A DNA stretch of 64,000 nt. Source: JBHYGK01 sp051859045. Its GTDB lineage: Bacteria > Pseudomonadota > Gammaproteobacteria > Xanthomonadales > Xanthomonadaceae. The notes below the pieces were generated by a model. That model saw nothing but the letters and a program-made list of their open reading frames with translations. It ran no database searches and was not told the DNA's origin. Shown here piece after piece: positions 25,556 to 34,143 of the stretch (positions within the stretch are counted from its first letter, which is position 1; every line of letters begins with the position of its first letter). The translations under genes were made by a program, and so were the position numbers. The stretch spans positions 42,903 through 106,902 of the forward strand of contig JBHYGK010000059.1 in NCBI GenBank assembly GCA_051859045.1. The letters are read 5' to 3'.

Positions 25556-26686
25556 ATGCCCCTGCCCCGTCGCGCCCCGATCGCCCTCGCCTGCCTCGCC
25601 ACGCTGGCCCTCGCCGGCTGCGGCAGCGACTACCCGGCCGAGTGGCCGGCGCTGCAGCGTCCGCTGCTGGGCGCCTGCCCGCCGCTCGAGGGCGCGTGGC
25701 CCCTGCCCGACGGCGCGCCGCCGCTGCCGGGCCTGCCGGCCGACGACGCCGGCCAGCCGTGGACGACGCTGCAGCTGGACACGCCCTCGCCCGCCGAGGG
25801 CGGCCTGGAGGTGCGCCTGCGCGCGGCCGACGGGAACGAGCACCGCGACGCCTGGCCCGAGGGCCGGCACTTCACCTGCGCCGACGGGATGCTGGTGATG
25901 CCCCATCCCGGCCAGCCCGGCGCGACGCTCGCGTTCGCGATGAGCGGCGACGACGCGCTGGTGGTGCGCGCGCAGGCCGCGCGCGGCGAGATCGTCTCGC
26001 CGTGGTGCGGCGTGGGCTGCACGCCCGCCGCGGGCGAGCCGGCGCGCACGCGCTGGCACCGCTGGACGCGCGATGGCGCGGGCGCGGCGACTGCCACGGC
26101 CGCGGCCGACGCGGAGGCCGCCGGCACGGTCACCCTCTCGGTCGCGCCGGCCGGTCCCACCGCACCGACCGCCCCCAGCGCACCGGCCGGCAAGCCCGGC
26201 CCGGCCGCCAAGCCCGATGCCGCCGGCCTCGACACCCCGGTCGGCGATCCGGGCCGCCGGCCGACCCTGGCCGAGCAGGAGCTGGCGCTGGAGACCGGCC
26301 GCCCGCTGGCCTGGCAGGGCGACGGCGGCAGCGACGCGGCCGCGCTCGCCCGCCAGCGCGCGATGGACGCCGAGCGCGCGGCGATGGAAGGCCCGCCGCC
26401 GCCGGCGCGGATCGAGGCCATCGCGCCGCCCGCCGCGCCCGTGCCCGACGCGCGCACGGTGGAGGCGCGCCTGCGCGCGCTGCTGCCCGGCGGCGTGCGC
26501 CTGGGCACGCTGCGGCTGGAGGGCGGCATCGCGTTCTTCACGCTCGACGCGCCGAGCAACCGCCAGGTCTCCGAGACGCTGCGCGCCATCGACGGCGACG
26601 CGGCCTTCCGCGGCGTCGAGCTGGTGCAGATCGAGATGCGCGGCGCGGGCGTGCACGCGCAGGTCCGGGTGGCCGCCCTGCCCTGA
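25556..26686 (+). CDS. Lipoprotein with a PilN-like C-terminal domain
   Basis: A 376-residue protein with a lipoprotein signal (residues 1-23, lipobox LALAGC with Cys at about 22). The middle region is long and Ala/Pro/Gly-rich. The last 75 residues (VEARLRALLPGGVRLGTLRLEGG, SNRQVSETLRAIDGD, VELVQIEMRG) resemble the periplasmic domain of the type IV pilus assembly protein PilN: LP-GV, an SN-QV-E-LR helix and a closing strand. No pilus genes are near. It is probably anchored in a membrane facing the periplasm; function unknown. Confidence 0.65.
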   Translation: MPLPRRAPIALACLATLALAGCGSDYPAEWPALQRPLLGACPPLEGAWPLPDGAPPLPGLPADDAGQPWTTLQLDTPSPAEGGLEVRLRAADGNEHRDAWPEGRHFTCADGMLVMPHPGQPGATLAFAMSGDDALVVRAQAARGEIVSPWCGVGCTPAAGEPARTRWHRWTRDGAGAATATAAADAEAAGTVTLSVAPAGPTAPTAPSAPAGKPGPAAKPDAAGLDTPVGDPGRRPTLAEQELALETGRPLAWQGDGGSDAAALARQRAMDAERAAMEGPPPPARIEAIAPPAAPVPDARTVEARLRALLPGGVRLGTLRLEGGIAFFTLDAPSNRQVSETLRAIDGDAAFRGVELVQIEMRGAGVHAQVRVAALP

Positions 26687-26777
26687 GCCCCGGGTCCGCG
26701 CCGGCGACGTCGCGCGGGGCTCACGCCCGCGCAACGCCGGCGGGACCATCCTCGCGCTCCCCGCCCGGAGCGCCCCG

Positions 26778-27389
26778 ATGACGCCCACCCTGCTGCTCGC
26801 CTTCGCCCTCGCCGCCGCCCCGGCGCCCTCGCCCTCGCCCTCGCCGCTGCCCGACGCCCTGCCCGCCGGCAGCCCCAACGCCCCCGTCGCCGAACTCGAC
26901 CTCGTCCGCTACGCCGGCACCTGGCACGAGGTCGCGCGGCTGCCGATGTGGTTCCAGCGCCGCTGCGCGCGCGACACCACCGCCACCTACACCCGCCTGG
27001 ACGATGGCCGCATCGAGGTGCGCAACGCCTGCCATCGCGCCGACGGCCGACGCGACGAGAGCGTGGGCGTCGCCCGCGCCACCGCGGGCGCCGGCGGCGC
27101 CCTCGAGGTCCGCTTCGCGCCCGGCTGGCTGGGCTGGGTGCCCATGGTCTGGGCCGACTACTGGGTGGTCGACCTCGACCCCGGGTACCGCTGGGCCGTC
27201 GTCGGCGGCCCGGGCCAGGGCGCGCTGTGGGTGCTCTCGCGCACGCCGTCGATGGACCCCGCGCTGCTCGAGCGCCTGCGCCAGCGCGCCGTCGCGCGCG
27301 GCTACGTGCTCGACGCGCTGATCGTCGCCCCCGGCGCCACCGGCGACGCGGAGGACGTCGCGGCGCAGGCCGAGGAGGACCCGGCGTGA
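26778..27389 (+). CDS. Lipocalin family protein (Blc-like)
   Basis: A 203-residue protein with a signal-peptide-like start (MTPTLLLAFALAAAPAP) and a Ser/Pro linker. A lipocalin domain follows: the GxW motif GTWHEVARLP (residues 47-56), then CARDTTATYTRLDDGRIEVRN and DYWVVDLDPGYRWAVVGGPG. Bacterial lipocalins (Blc) bind lipids in the envelope. There is no lipobox cysteine, so it is probably periplasmic and soluble rather than a lipoprotein. It overlaps the following peroxidase GTG by 4 bases and is the first gene of a three-gene operon. Confidence 0.85.
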   Translation: MTPTLLLAFALAAAPAPSPSPSPLPDALPAGSPNAPVAELDLVRYAGTWHEVARLPMWFQRRCARDTTATYTRLDDGRIEVRNACHRADGRRDESVGVARATAGAGGALEVRFAPGWLGWVPMVWADYWVVDLDPGYRWAVVGGPGQGALWVLSRTPSMDPALLERLRQRAVARGYVLDALIVAPGATGDAEDVAAQAEEDPA

Positions 27390-28432
27390 GCGCGCCGCTC
27401 CGACCCGGCCAGCGCGCGCTCCGGCTCGCGGCGATCGCCGCGGCGCTGGGCGCCTGCGCGCTCGCGCTGGCCTGGGCGGGCGGCGCGATCGGCCCCGCCC
27501 GCCTCGGGCCCGATGCCCTCGTCGACGCCATGCAGGGCGGCGCCGAGGCCCGCTTCCCGGGGTTCCGCCGCGCCCACGCCCGCGGCCTGTGCGTCGCCGG
27601 CGCGTTCGTGTCGGAGGGGGCGCTCGCGCCGTACTCCACCGCGCAGGCCCTGGCGCCCGGCCGCACCCCGCTGATCGGCCGGCATTCGATCGGCGGCGGC
27701 AACCCCGCCGCGCCCGAGGCCGCGGCCGGCGTGCGCAGCCTGGCGCTGGTGCTCACCCAGGCCGACGGCCAGCAGTGGCGGATGGCGATGAACACGCCGC
27801 CGGTGCTGGCGGTGGGCACGCCGGAGGCCTTCGCGCAGCAGATGCAGGCGCTCGCCCCGGACCCGGCCACCGGCCGGCCTGACCCCGCGCGCGTGGCCGC
27901 GTTCTTCGACGCGCAGCCCCACGCCGCGGCCTTCCGCGCGTGGCAGGCCACGCAGGTCCCGACCGACAGCTTCGCCAGCACGCCGGTGCACGGGCTGCAT
28001 GCCTTCGTGCTGGTCGACGCCGAGGGCCGGCGCCAGCCGGTGCGCTTCTCGCTGCTGCCCGAGGCCGAGGCGCGGCCGCTGGGCGAGGGCCCGCACGCCG
28101 ACGACGCGCTGAGCGCGGAGCTCGTGGCGCGGCTCGCGCGCGGCCCGGTGCGCTTCGCCCTGCAAGCCGTGTTCGCGGAGCCCGGCGATCCCATCGACGA
28201 CCCCAGCCAGGCCTGGCCCGCGTCGCGCCGACGGGTGACCGCCGGCATCGTCGAGCTGGTCGCGGCCACGCCCCAGGCGGGCGGCGCCTGCGACGGCATG
28301 AACATCGATCCCACCGTGCTGCCGACCGGCATCGAGCCCAGCGCCGATCCGATCCTGGCCGCGCGCGCCGCGGCCTATGCCGAGTCCTTCCGCCGCCGCG
28401 CCCGCGAGACCTTCGCCGGAGCCACGCCATGA
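27386..28432 (+). CDS. Catalase family peroxidase (Srp-like), membrane-anchored
   Basis: A 348-residue small haem catalase-like protein. A hydrophobic N-terminal segment (about 11-33) is a signal or anchor. The catalytic His is in RRAHARGLCVAG (His64), with a GGNPAAPE segment and a C-terminal haem-ligand Tyr region (AAAYAESFRRR near 335). It probably reduces peroxides with an external electron donor rather than disproportionating them. GAGGAGG precedes the GTG start. It is coupled to lipocalin and cytochrome b561 genes by 4-base overlaps, an arrangement suggesting that the cytochrome delivers electrons. Confidence 0.83.
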   Translation: MSAPLRPGQRALRLAAIAAALGACALALAWAGGAIGPARLGPDALVDAMQGGAEARFPGFRRAHARGLCVAGAFVSEGALAPYSTAQALAPGRTPLIGRHSIGGGNPAAPEAAAGVRSLALVLTQADGQQWRMAMNTPPVLAVGTPEAFAQQMQALAPDPATGRPDPARVAAFFDAQPHAAAFRAWQATQVPTDSFASTPVHGLHAFVLVDAEGRRQPVRFSLLPEAEARPLGEGPHADDALSAELVARLARGPVRFALQAVFAEPGDPIDDPSQAWPASRRRVTAGIVELVAATPQAGGACDGMNIDPTVLPTGIEPSADPILAARAAAYAESFRRRARETFAGATP

Positions 28433-29124
28433 GCCCTGCCCCGACGCCGCCGCGCCCCGAGGCCGATGCGCCCGCGCCCCTCCCACCCGCCGCCCTTCCA
28501 CCCGCCGCCCTTCCACCCGCCGCCCATCCGCCCGGCGCCGACGCGGTCGAGGCCGCCATCGACCCCGCCGCCCTCGGCGACGCCCCGGCGCCGTCCGCGC
28601 ACTTCGCGGCCAGTGCGCGCCTGCTGCACTGGGGGATGGCGCTGATGCTGCTGTCGATGGTCTTCGTGGGCGCCACGATGGTCGACGCCCTCGCCGTGTG
28701 GCAGCCCGCCCTCGTGCGCGCCCACCAGGCCGCGGGCGTGCTGGCGCTGGCGCTGGTGGTCCTGCGCCTGCTCAACCGCTGGCGCCTGCGCGGCCGCTCG
28801 CCGGCGCTGCCGGCCGACCTGGCGCCCGCGCAGCGCCTCGCCGCGCGCGCCACCCAGCTCGCGCTGTACGCGCTGATGCTGGCGATCCCGCTGGTGGGCT
28901 GGGCGATGCAGGGCGCCGCCGGCCTGCCGGTGGTGCTGCCCGGCGGCGTGGTGCTGCCGGCCCTGCTCGGCCCCGACCTCGCCACCTACGGCCTGCTGCG
29001 CGAGGCGCATGCGTGGCTGGCCTACGGCCTGTTCGCGCTGGTGCTGGTGCACGCGGGCGCGGCGCTGCAGCACGGCTTCGTGCGCCGCGACGGCGTGCTG
29101 CGCTCGATGCTGCGCGGGCGCTGA
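28429..29124 (+). CDS. Cytochrome b561 family protein
   Basis: A 231-residue four-helix membrane cytochrome. Histidines suited to ligate two b haems occur in ARLLHWGMALML, RAHQAAGVLAL, EAHAWLAYGLF and LVHAGAALQHGF. A 60-residue N-terminal extension is Ala/Pro-rich and carries three PPAAL-type repeats (28483-28527). b561 proteins pass electrons from the quinone pool or periplasmic donors. The ATGA overlap with the catalase-like gene suggests a functional pair: electron supply for a periplasmic peroxidase. This coupling is inferred from operon structure. Confidence 0.85.
   Translation: MSPAPTPPRPEADAPAPLPPAALPPAALPPAAHPPGADAVEAAIDPAALGDAPAPSAHFAASARLLHWGMALMLLSMVFVGATMVDALAVWQPALVRAHQAAGVLALALVVLRLLNRWRLRGRSPALPADLAPAQRLAARATQLALYALMLAIPLVGWAMQGAAGLPVVLPGGVVLPALLGPDLATYGLLREAHAWLAYGLFALVLVHAGAALQHGFVRRDGVLRSMLRGR
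28483..28527 (+). repeat. Three tandem 15-bp repeats within the cytochrome b561 gene
   Basis: Unit CCACCCGCCGCCCTT is repeated three times, the last copy differing by one base, and encodes a Pro-Pro-Ala-Ala-Leu/His repeat in the N-terminal extension. Being a multiple of three, copy number changes would keep the frame, so length variation between strains is plausible. Confidence 0.85.
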
Positions 29125-29224
29125 GGCCCGGGCCCGCCGGCGACGACGACTGTCCGGCAGCGCGCCGGCGCGTCTGCTACCGTGCGCGCCCCGCGCCCGC
29201 GCGCGCCCCGCGAGTCCCGCCTCC

Positions 29225-30145
29225 GTGCCCCATCCCGCCGGCCCCGTCCTCACCCGCGCGCTCGCCGAGGCGCTGCGCACCGCGCACGCGCGCGGCGACG
29301 CCACCTGGCGGGGGTCGTTCGACCTCGGCCGCAGCGAGGAGGACGTCGCGCTCGACGCCGCGGGCGTCACCTGGCGGGGCCGCACCTTTCCCTGGCCCGA
29401 GGGCCTGAAGGACCGCACGCTCTACCGCTGCGACGACGGCGACGGCTGGGCGCCCGTGCAGGCCTTCGGCCGCGCGCTGGTGAAGCTGGTGCCCACCGAC
29501 TGGGGCGCGCCGACCTTCGAGATTGACGGCATCAAGATGCTGCCCACCGCGCAGGTCTCGCCGTGGGAGGACGCCGGCCGCAAGGTGGCGCTGGTGCAGC
29601 CGCGGGGGAAGGTGGTGCTCGATACCTGCGGCGGCCTGGGCTACTTCGCGGCCTGGTGCCTGGCCGGCGGCGCGACGCGCGTGCTGAGCTTCGAGAAGAA
29701 CCCCGACGTGCTGGGGCTGCGCCGGGCCAATCCGTGGTCGCCCGATCCGGAGGCCGCCGAGGCCGGCGGCCGCCTGGTGCTGACGCATGCGCCGATCGAC
29801 GAAGCCATCCGCGGCCTCGCCGACGCGTCGGTGGACGCGGCGCTGCACGATCCGCCGCGCTTCGGCATCGCCGGCGAACTCTACTCGCAGGCCTTCTACG
29901 ACCAGCTCGCCCGGGTGTTGCGCCCGGGCGGCCGGCTGTTCCATTACACCGGGGCGCCCAACCGCCTCACCAGCGGCCGCGACGTGCCGCGCGAAGTGGC
30001 GAAGCGGCTGGGCACCGCCGGCTTCGCCGCCGAGCTCGCGCTCGACGGCGTGCTGGCCATCAAGCCGCCGGCTGGCCGGCGCGGGTCTTCCACAGCGACA
30101 CCACGACGCCACCCAGCAGCAGGCCGAAGGTCACCGCCAGGCTGA
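29225..30145 (+). CDS. Class I SAM-dependent methyltransferase
   Basis: A 306-residue protein from a GTG at 29225. After a beta-rich N-terminal domain (about 1-130) comes motif I VVLDTCGGLGYFAAWCLAGG (truncated relative to a canonical VLDxGxGxG but recognisable), FEKNPDVLGL as motif II and HDPPRFGIAGELY as motif IV (DPPR). A C-terminal arm contains FHYTGAPN. The DPP motif could mean N-methylation of a base or guanidino group; the substrate is unknown. The 3' end overlaps the convergent terC gene by 86 bases, so the last ~25 residues may be a tail produced by that overlap. Confidence 0.7.
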   Translation: MPHPAGPVLTRALAEALRTAHARGDATWRGSFDLGRSEEDVALDAAGVTWRGRTFPWPEGLKDRTLYRCDDGDGWAPVQAFGRALVKLVPTDWGAPTFEIDGIKMLPTAQVSPWEDAGRKVALVQPRGKVVLDTCGGLGYFAAWCLAGGATRVLSFEKNPDVLGLRRANPWSPDPEAAEAGGRLVLTHAPIDEAIRGLADASVDAALHDPPRFGIAGELYSQAFYDQLARVLRPGGRLFHYTGAPNRLTSGRDVPREVAKRLGTAGFAAELALDGVLAIKPPAGRRGSSTATPRRHPAAGRRSPPG

Positions 30146-31100
30146 GCTCGGCCGGCATCTTGCCGTCGAACAGCCAGTCGCCGAGGAAGATCTTGGCGCC
30201 GATGAAGATCAGCACGAAGGCCAGCGCGTACTTGAGGTAGTGGAAGCGGTGCACCATCGCCGCCAGCGCGAAGTACAGCGCGCGCAGGCCCAGGATCGCA
30301 AAGATGTTCGAGGTGTAGACGATGAACGGGTCCGGGGTGATCGCGAAGATCGCCGGCACCGAGTCGATCGCGAACACCACGTCGGCGATCTCCACCAGCA
30401 GCAGGGCCAGGAACAGCGGGGTGGCGAACCACGCCAGCTTGCCGGTGGCGTCGGGCAGGCGCACCCAGAACTTCTCGCCGTGCAGGGTGTCGGTGAGCGG
30501 CAGCTTGCGGCGCAGGAAGGCCAGCACCGGGTTGTTGGCCACGTCGGGCTCGTCGTTGATCGCGTAGAGCATCTTCACGCCGGTGGCGATGAGGATGACG
30601 GCGAACACGTACAGCACCCAGGCGAAGTTCATCACCAGCGCCGCGCCCACGCCGATCATGATCGCGCGCAGCACGATCACGCCGAGGATGCCCCAGAACA
30701 GCACGCGGTGCTGGTAGATCCGCGGCACGGCGAAGTAGGTGAAGATCATCGAGATGACGAAGACGTTGTCCATCGCCAGCGCCTTCTCGACGAGGTAGCC
30801 GGTCATGTACAGCTTGACCGCCTCCCAGGCCTTGGCCTCGGGCGTGGGCAGGCCCGCGATCTGCGGGTCGATCGCCTGGTCGCCGCCGTAGGCGTAGTAG
30901 ATCCACCACACCGCCACGGCCCACAGCAGGCCGAGGCCGATGTACAGGCCCGACATCCAGAGGCTTTCGCGCACGCCGATCTCGTGCGCCTCCTTGTGCA
31001 GCACGCCGAGGTCGAAGACCAGGATCGCGAGCACCGCGGCGAAGAAGGCCAGCCACACCCACACGGGCATGCCGAGCCAGAGTCCCATCAACAGTTCCAT
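30060..31100 (-). CDS. TerC family integral membrane protein (Alx-like)
   Basis: A 346-residue polytopic membrane protein. The signature acidic membrane segments are present: EKALAMDNVFVISMIF near residue 112 and LLLVEIADVVFAIDSVPAIFAIT near 236, with nine or so hydrophobic stretches. Family members export manganese or other metals (Alx in E. coli) or contribute to tellurite resistance (TerC). The start is an ATG at 31100 with GGAG upstream. The preceding 160 bases contain several stems but no clear riboswitch consensus. It overlaps the convergent methyltransferase gene at the 3' end. Confidence 0.9.
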   Translation of the reverse strand: MELLMGLWLGMPVWVWLAFFAAVLAILVFDLGVLHKEAHEIGVRESLWMSGLYIGLGLLWAVAVWWIYYAYGGDQAIDPQIAGLPTPEAKAWEAVKLYMTGYLVEKALAMDNVFVISMIFTYFAVPRIYQHRVLFWGILGVIVLRAIMIGVGAALVMNFAWVLYVFAVILIATGVKMLYAINDEPDVANNPVLAFLRRKLPLTDTLHGEKFWVRLPDATGKLAWFATPLFLALLLVEIADVVFAIDSVPAIFAITPDPFIVYTSNIFAILGLRALYFALAAMVHRFHYLKYALAFVLIFIGAKIFLGDWLFDGKMPAELSLAVTFGLLLGGVVVSLWKTRAGQPAA

Positions 31101-31320
31101 CGTGTCACTCCGTAGGCGTTCGTCAGGACGACGCCCCGGCCCGCCATGGGCGGTATGGAGTGGAGACAGCGGGCCGGTGCATCGGATAACGACTCCGACA
31201 TCGCCATGCATTGCGCATGACCAGAGGGGCCCGCAGTCGTGGGGCGCAGTGTCGCCAGCGGCGGTGAAGCCGTCGTGAAGCCGCGCCGGGCGCGGCCTGC
31301 GGGCGGCCCGGCCCGCCCGG

Positions 31321-32571
31321 TCAGGCCGCCGCCGCGCCCGCCAGCCGGGCCTCGATCGCCTCGAGTTCCTCGAGCAGCATCGCGCGGCTGGCGCCGTCGC
31401 GCTGGCGCGGCAGCGCCTGGCGGGCCAGCACCAGCGCCGCGCGGGCCGCGGCGTGGTCGCCGCGCTCGGCGTCGATCGCGGCCCGCAGCCAGTGCCGCTG
31501 GGCCTCGAGGTCGATCACGCCGCCGGCGGTCTCGGCCAGCCAGGCCTCGGCGGCATCGGCATCGCCGCAGGCCTTGATGGCCCAGCCGGCCACCAGCACC
31601 GCGGTGATCGGCCGAAGGCCGTCGGGCCCCTCGCGCAGGCGTGCGGCGAGGCGGTCGATGTCGTCCTGCGCCGCGGCCCAGCCGTGTTCGGGACCATCCA
31701 GCGTGCGCGTCACCGACAACCGCAGCAGCGCATCGACGATCGGGCCGGGCAGCGCGGGGTCGTCGGCACCGGCGAGGTCGAGCGCGGGCCAGTCGCGCGG
31801 GCGGCGGCCCAGCGTGGCCCAGGCGGAGACGCGCAGCAGCTGCGCCGTGATCCTGGCCTCCGGCCGGTCGCGCAGCAGGGTCAGCAGCTGGCGCCCATCG
31901 GTGCTCCAGCCGCCGCTGGTGAACGGCACCAGGTTGACCAGCCCCAGCAGCGCGCCCGCCGCGGCGATGCCCAGCACCGCGCCGCCCGCCCATCCGCCCA
32001 GCGCCGCATCGGCGGGCCCGGCCAGCGCCAGCAGGCCGGCGGCCGCCAGCAGGTTGGCCAGCGGCCCGCCCAGCATGTACAGCGCGTGCCCCCAGCGCGG
32101 GGTGTCCTCGCCGCGCGGCAGCATCAGCGCGAAGCCGCCCACGCCGCGCTCCTCGGGCCGGCGATGGAAGCGCCAGCGGTCGCCGCCGCGCTCGCCGCGC
32201 CAGCGGCCCACCGCGATCGCCACCAGCTCGAAGCCGCCGATCCGGCCGGCCACCGCGTGCCCCGCCTCGTGCACCAGCATCTGCGGCCACCAGCCGAGCA
32301 TCAGGCCGACCAGCACCGAGAGCATCGCCACCAGGCCGACCTCGCCGCCCGCCTCGCGCACCCACGCGATCGCCAGCACGGTGCCACTACCGCCGATGAG
32401 CGCGCCACCCAGGAACTGCAGCCAGAACGCCACGCTGCGCCACGCAGGCGGGGCCGGGGGCGACGGCGGCGGCACGGGAGGCGCCTGCGGGCGAGCGCCC
32501 GGCGAGGCGCCGGGCACGGCGTCGTCGGCGGCGGTGGATGCGTCGAGGTTCGACGTCGAGGAGGAGGCCAT
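31321..32571 (-). CDS. M50-like site-2 protease family membrane protein
   Basis: A 416-residue membrane protein. The zinc-binding HEAGH is at residues 101-105 inside a hydrophobic segment, and the second metal motif appears as NLVPFTSGGWSTDGRQLL, a variant of NxxPxxxxDG. At least four transmembrane helices are visible. An N-terminal Ala/Pro-rich tail and a C-terminal ~180-residue soluble helical region (DIDRLAARLREG, AEAWLAETAGG) flank them; the latter looks like helical repeats. It probably cleaves a membrane substrate. The substrate is unknown; no sigma/anti-sigma pair is adjacent. Confidence 0.8.
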   Translation of the reverse strand: MASSSTSNLDASTAADDAVPGASPGARPQAPPVPPPSPPAPPAWRSVAFWLQFLGGALIGGSGTVLAIAWVREAGGEVGLVAMLSVLVGLMLGWWPQMLVHEAGHAVAGRIGGFELVAIAVGRWRGERGGDRWRFHRRPEERGVGGFALMLPRGEDTPRWGHALYMLGGPLANLLAAAGLLALAGPADAALGGWAGGAVLGIAAAGALLGLVNLVPFTSGGWSTDGRQLLTLLRDRPEARITAQLLRVSAWATLGRRPRDWPALDLAGADDPALPGPIVDALLRLSVTRTLDGPEHGWAAAQDDIDRLAARLREGPDGLRPITAVLVAGWAIKACGDADAAEAWLAETAGGVIDLEAQRHWLRAAIDAERGDHAAARAALVLARQALPRQRDGASRAMLLEELEAIEARLAGAAAA

Positions 32572-32680
32572 GGCGGTCGTCGGCGGAGGGAGCGTGCCTG
32601 CGAAGCCTCGCATCCTCGCACCGCGACGCCCCGTGCCGGAAGGCCTTATGCTCCGGCCTCCCTCGACGCAAGGACGCGCC

Positions 32681-33139
32681 ATGCCCCATCCACGCCAACA
32701 CGCGCTCGCCTTGCCGATGCTGTGCCTGTGCCTCGCGCTTGGCGCGGGCATCGCGCATGCGGCCGTCCCCGCCATGGACGCGCCCGAGAACACCGCCGAG
32801 GCCGAGGTCGACGCCGTCGCGGACACGGCCAGCGGCGCCGACGCGGTGGCCGATCCAAGCGCCTGCGTCGAACCGGTCCGGCTGTCGCGCGGGATTCCTC
32901 GCTACGACATCCATGCGATGCGCAACGGCGTCCAAGGTACCGTGCGCGTGCACGCCGAGGTCAACGCCGAGGGCGTCGTGACGCTGGCCGAGGCCATCGA
33001 CGGCCCGAGACCCTTGCGCGGATCGGCGTCCGACTTCATCCGCGGCTCGACCTACAGCCCGAAGACCTGCGGCGGCGTCCCCGTCGCGACCACCATCGTG
33101 GCCACGGTCGAGTTCAACCTGAGCTGGATGCGGCGCTGA
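32681..33139 (+). CDS. TonB C-terminal-like exported protein
   Basis: A 152-residue protein with a Sec signal peptide (residues 1-27, ends AHAA), an acidic linker, then a domain of about 80 residues with the TonB/TolA C-terminal fold: PRYDIHAMRNGVQGTVRVHAEVN followed by GVVTLAEAIDGP and a closing VATVEFNLSW. It lacks an N-terminal anchor helix and so cannot be a full TonB. It is a periplasmic energy-transducer-like domain of unknown partner. It is divergent from the M50 protease gene and ends 4 bases before the SRAP start. Confidence 0.75.
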   Translation: MPHPRQHALALPMLCLCLALGAGIAHAAVPAMDAPENTAEAEVDAVADTASGADAVADPSACVEPVRLSRGIPRYDIHAMRNGVQGTVRVHAEVNAEGVVTLAEAIDGPRPLRGSASDFIRGSTYSPKTCGGVPVATTIVATVEFNLSWMRR

Positions 33140-33143
33140 GGCG

Positions 33144-34124
33144 ATGTGCTACTCGGCCCAGGTCGACGCCGGCATCCGCGCCTACATCAAGTCGATGGGC
33201 GCGCGCGTGGACACCGAGGCCTTCGTGGGGCTGTACGAGCGCCGCGACCAAGGCGAGGCGGTGACGCTGCCGCGCGCGCTGGACATCGCGATGCTGGCCG
33301 GCGAGGCCGGCGACGGCGCCGACGGTGCCCGCCTGCGCGCGCTGGCCGAGGCCTGGCAGGCGCGCGAGATCGCGCGGCTCGAGCGCGAGGCCTTCGCCCA
33401 GGCCGCGCGCCTCGCGAACGCCGAGCGCCGCCTGGCCGCGCGACCCAGCAAGGCCGCGTCGGAGGACGCACGCATCGCGAGCGCCAAGCGCGAGCGCGCC
33501 CTCGCCCGCCTGGCCCCGCTGCACCGGCGCGAGGCGCTGCCCGAGGACGCGCGGATCTTCCCCAAGGTCTATGCGCCGGTGCTGGTGGTCGAGGACGGCA
33601 CGCGCTGGCTGCGCCCGATGCGCTACCAGTGCCGGCCGGCCGGCAAGCCCGCCGACCTCGACGCACGCTTCCCCGGCACCTACAACGCCCGCCGCGACAA
33701 CCTGCGCGGCTTCTGGCGCGGCGAGTTCGGCCGCACCCACGGCCTGGTGCTGGTGCACGGCTTCTTCGAGCACGTGGCGCTACACGACCTCGAGCGCCGG
33801 GCGCTGGCGCCGGGCGAGCCCGCGCGCAGCGTGGTGATCGAGTTCCGCCCCGGCGACGGCGGCCCGATGCCGGTGGCCTGCCTGTGGTCGCGCTGGCGCG
33901 GCGCGGGCGTCGACGGCGCCGACGAGACCCTCGACAGCTTCGCGATCATCACCGACGACCCGCCGCCCGAGGTGGCCGCGGCCGGCCACGACCGCTGCCC
34001 GGTGCGCTTGGAGCCCGCGCGCGTCGACGACTGGCTGGATCCCGGGCGGGCCGGCGAGGCGCGCGTGGAGGCCGCGCTGGCCCAACGCCCCGCGGCGCCG
34101 TTCGCGTGGCGGCGCGCGGCCTGA
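33144..34124 (+). CDS. SOS response-associated peptidase family protein (SRAP, YedK/HMCES-like)
   Basis: A 326-residue SRAP protein. The catalytic Cys2 is exposed after Met removal (MCYSAQ), and Asn and Arg in PGTYNARRDNLRG, a Glu in HGFFEH and the His of AAGHDRCPV complete the active site. SRAP proteins form a covalent bond with abasic sites in single-stranded DNA and protect them. It is longer than YedK (about 220 residues): a basic helical stretch of about 80 residues (roughly 60-140) is inserted after the N-terminal strand. Monocistronic. Confidence 0.85.
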   Translation: MCYSAQVDAGIRAYIKSMGARVDTEAFVGLYERRDQGEAVTLPRALDIAMLAGEAGDGADGARLRALAEAWQAREIARLEREAFAQAARLANAERRLAARPSKAASEDARIASAKRERALARLAPLHRREALPEDARIFPKVYAPVLVVEDGTRWLRPMRYQCRPAGKPADLDARFPGTYNARRDNLRGFWRGEFGRTHGLVLVHGFFEHVALHDLERRALAPGEPARSVVIEFRPGDGGPMPVACLWSRWRGAGVDGADETLDSFAIITDDPPPEVAAAGHDRCPVRLEPARVDDWLDPGRAGEARVEAALAQRPAAPFAWRRAA

Positions 34125-34143
34125 GGCCCGGTCGCGGCGCGGC

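Noticed and set aside
29225..30145. Spermidine synthase for the methyltransferase with HDPPR motif
   Set aside because: The motif order is that of a methyltransferase; aminopropyltransferase residues are not seen.
31101..31260. Manganese (yybP-ykoY) riboswitch upstream of terC
   Set aside because: Several stems can be drawn, including a 7-bp closing pair, but the conserved loop sequences of that riboswitch could not be matched by eye. A covariance model search would decide.
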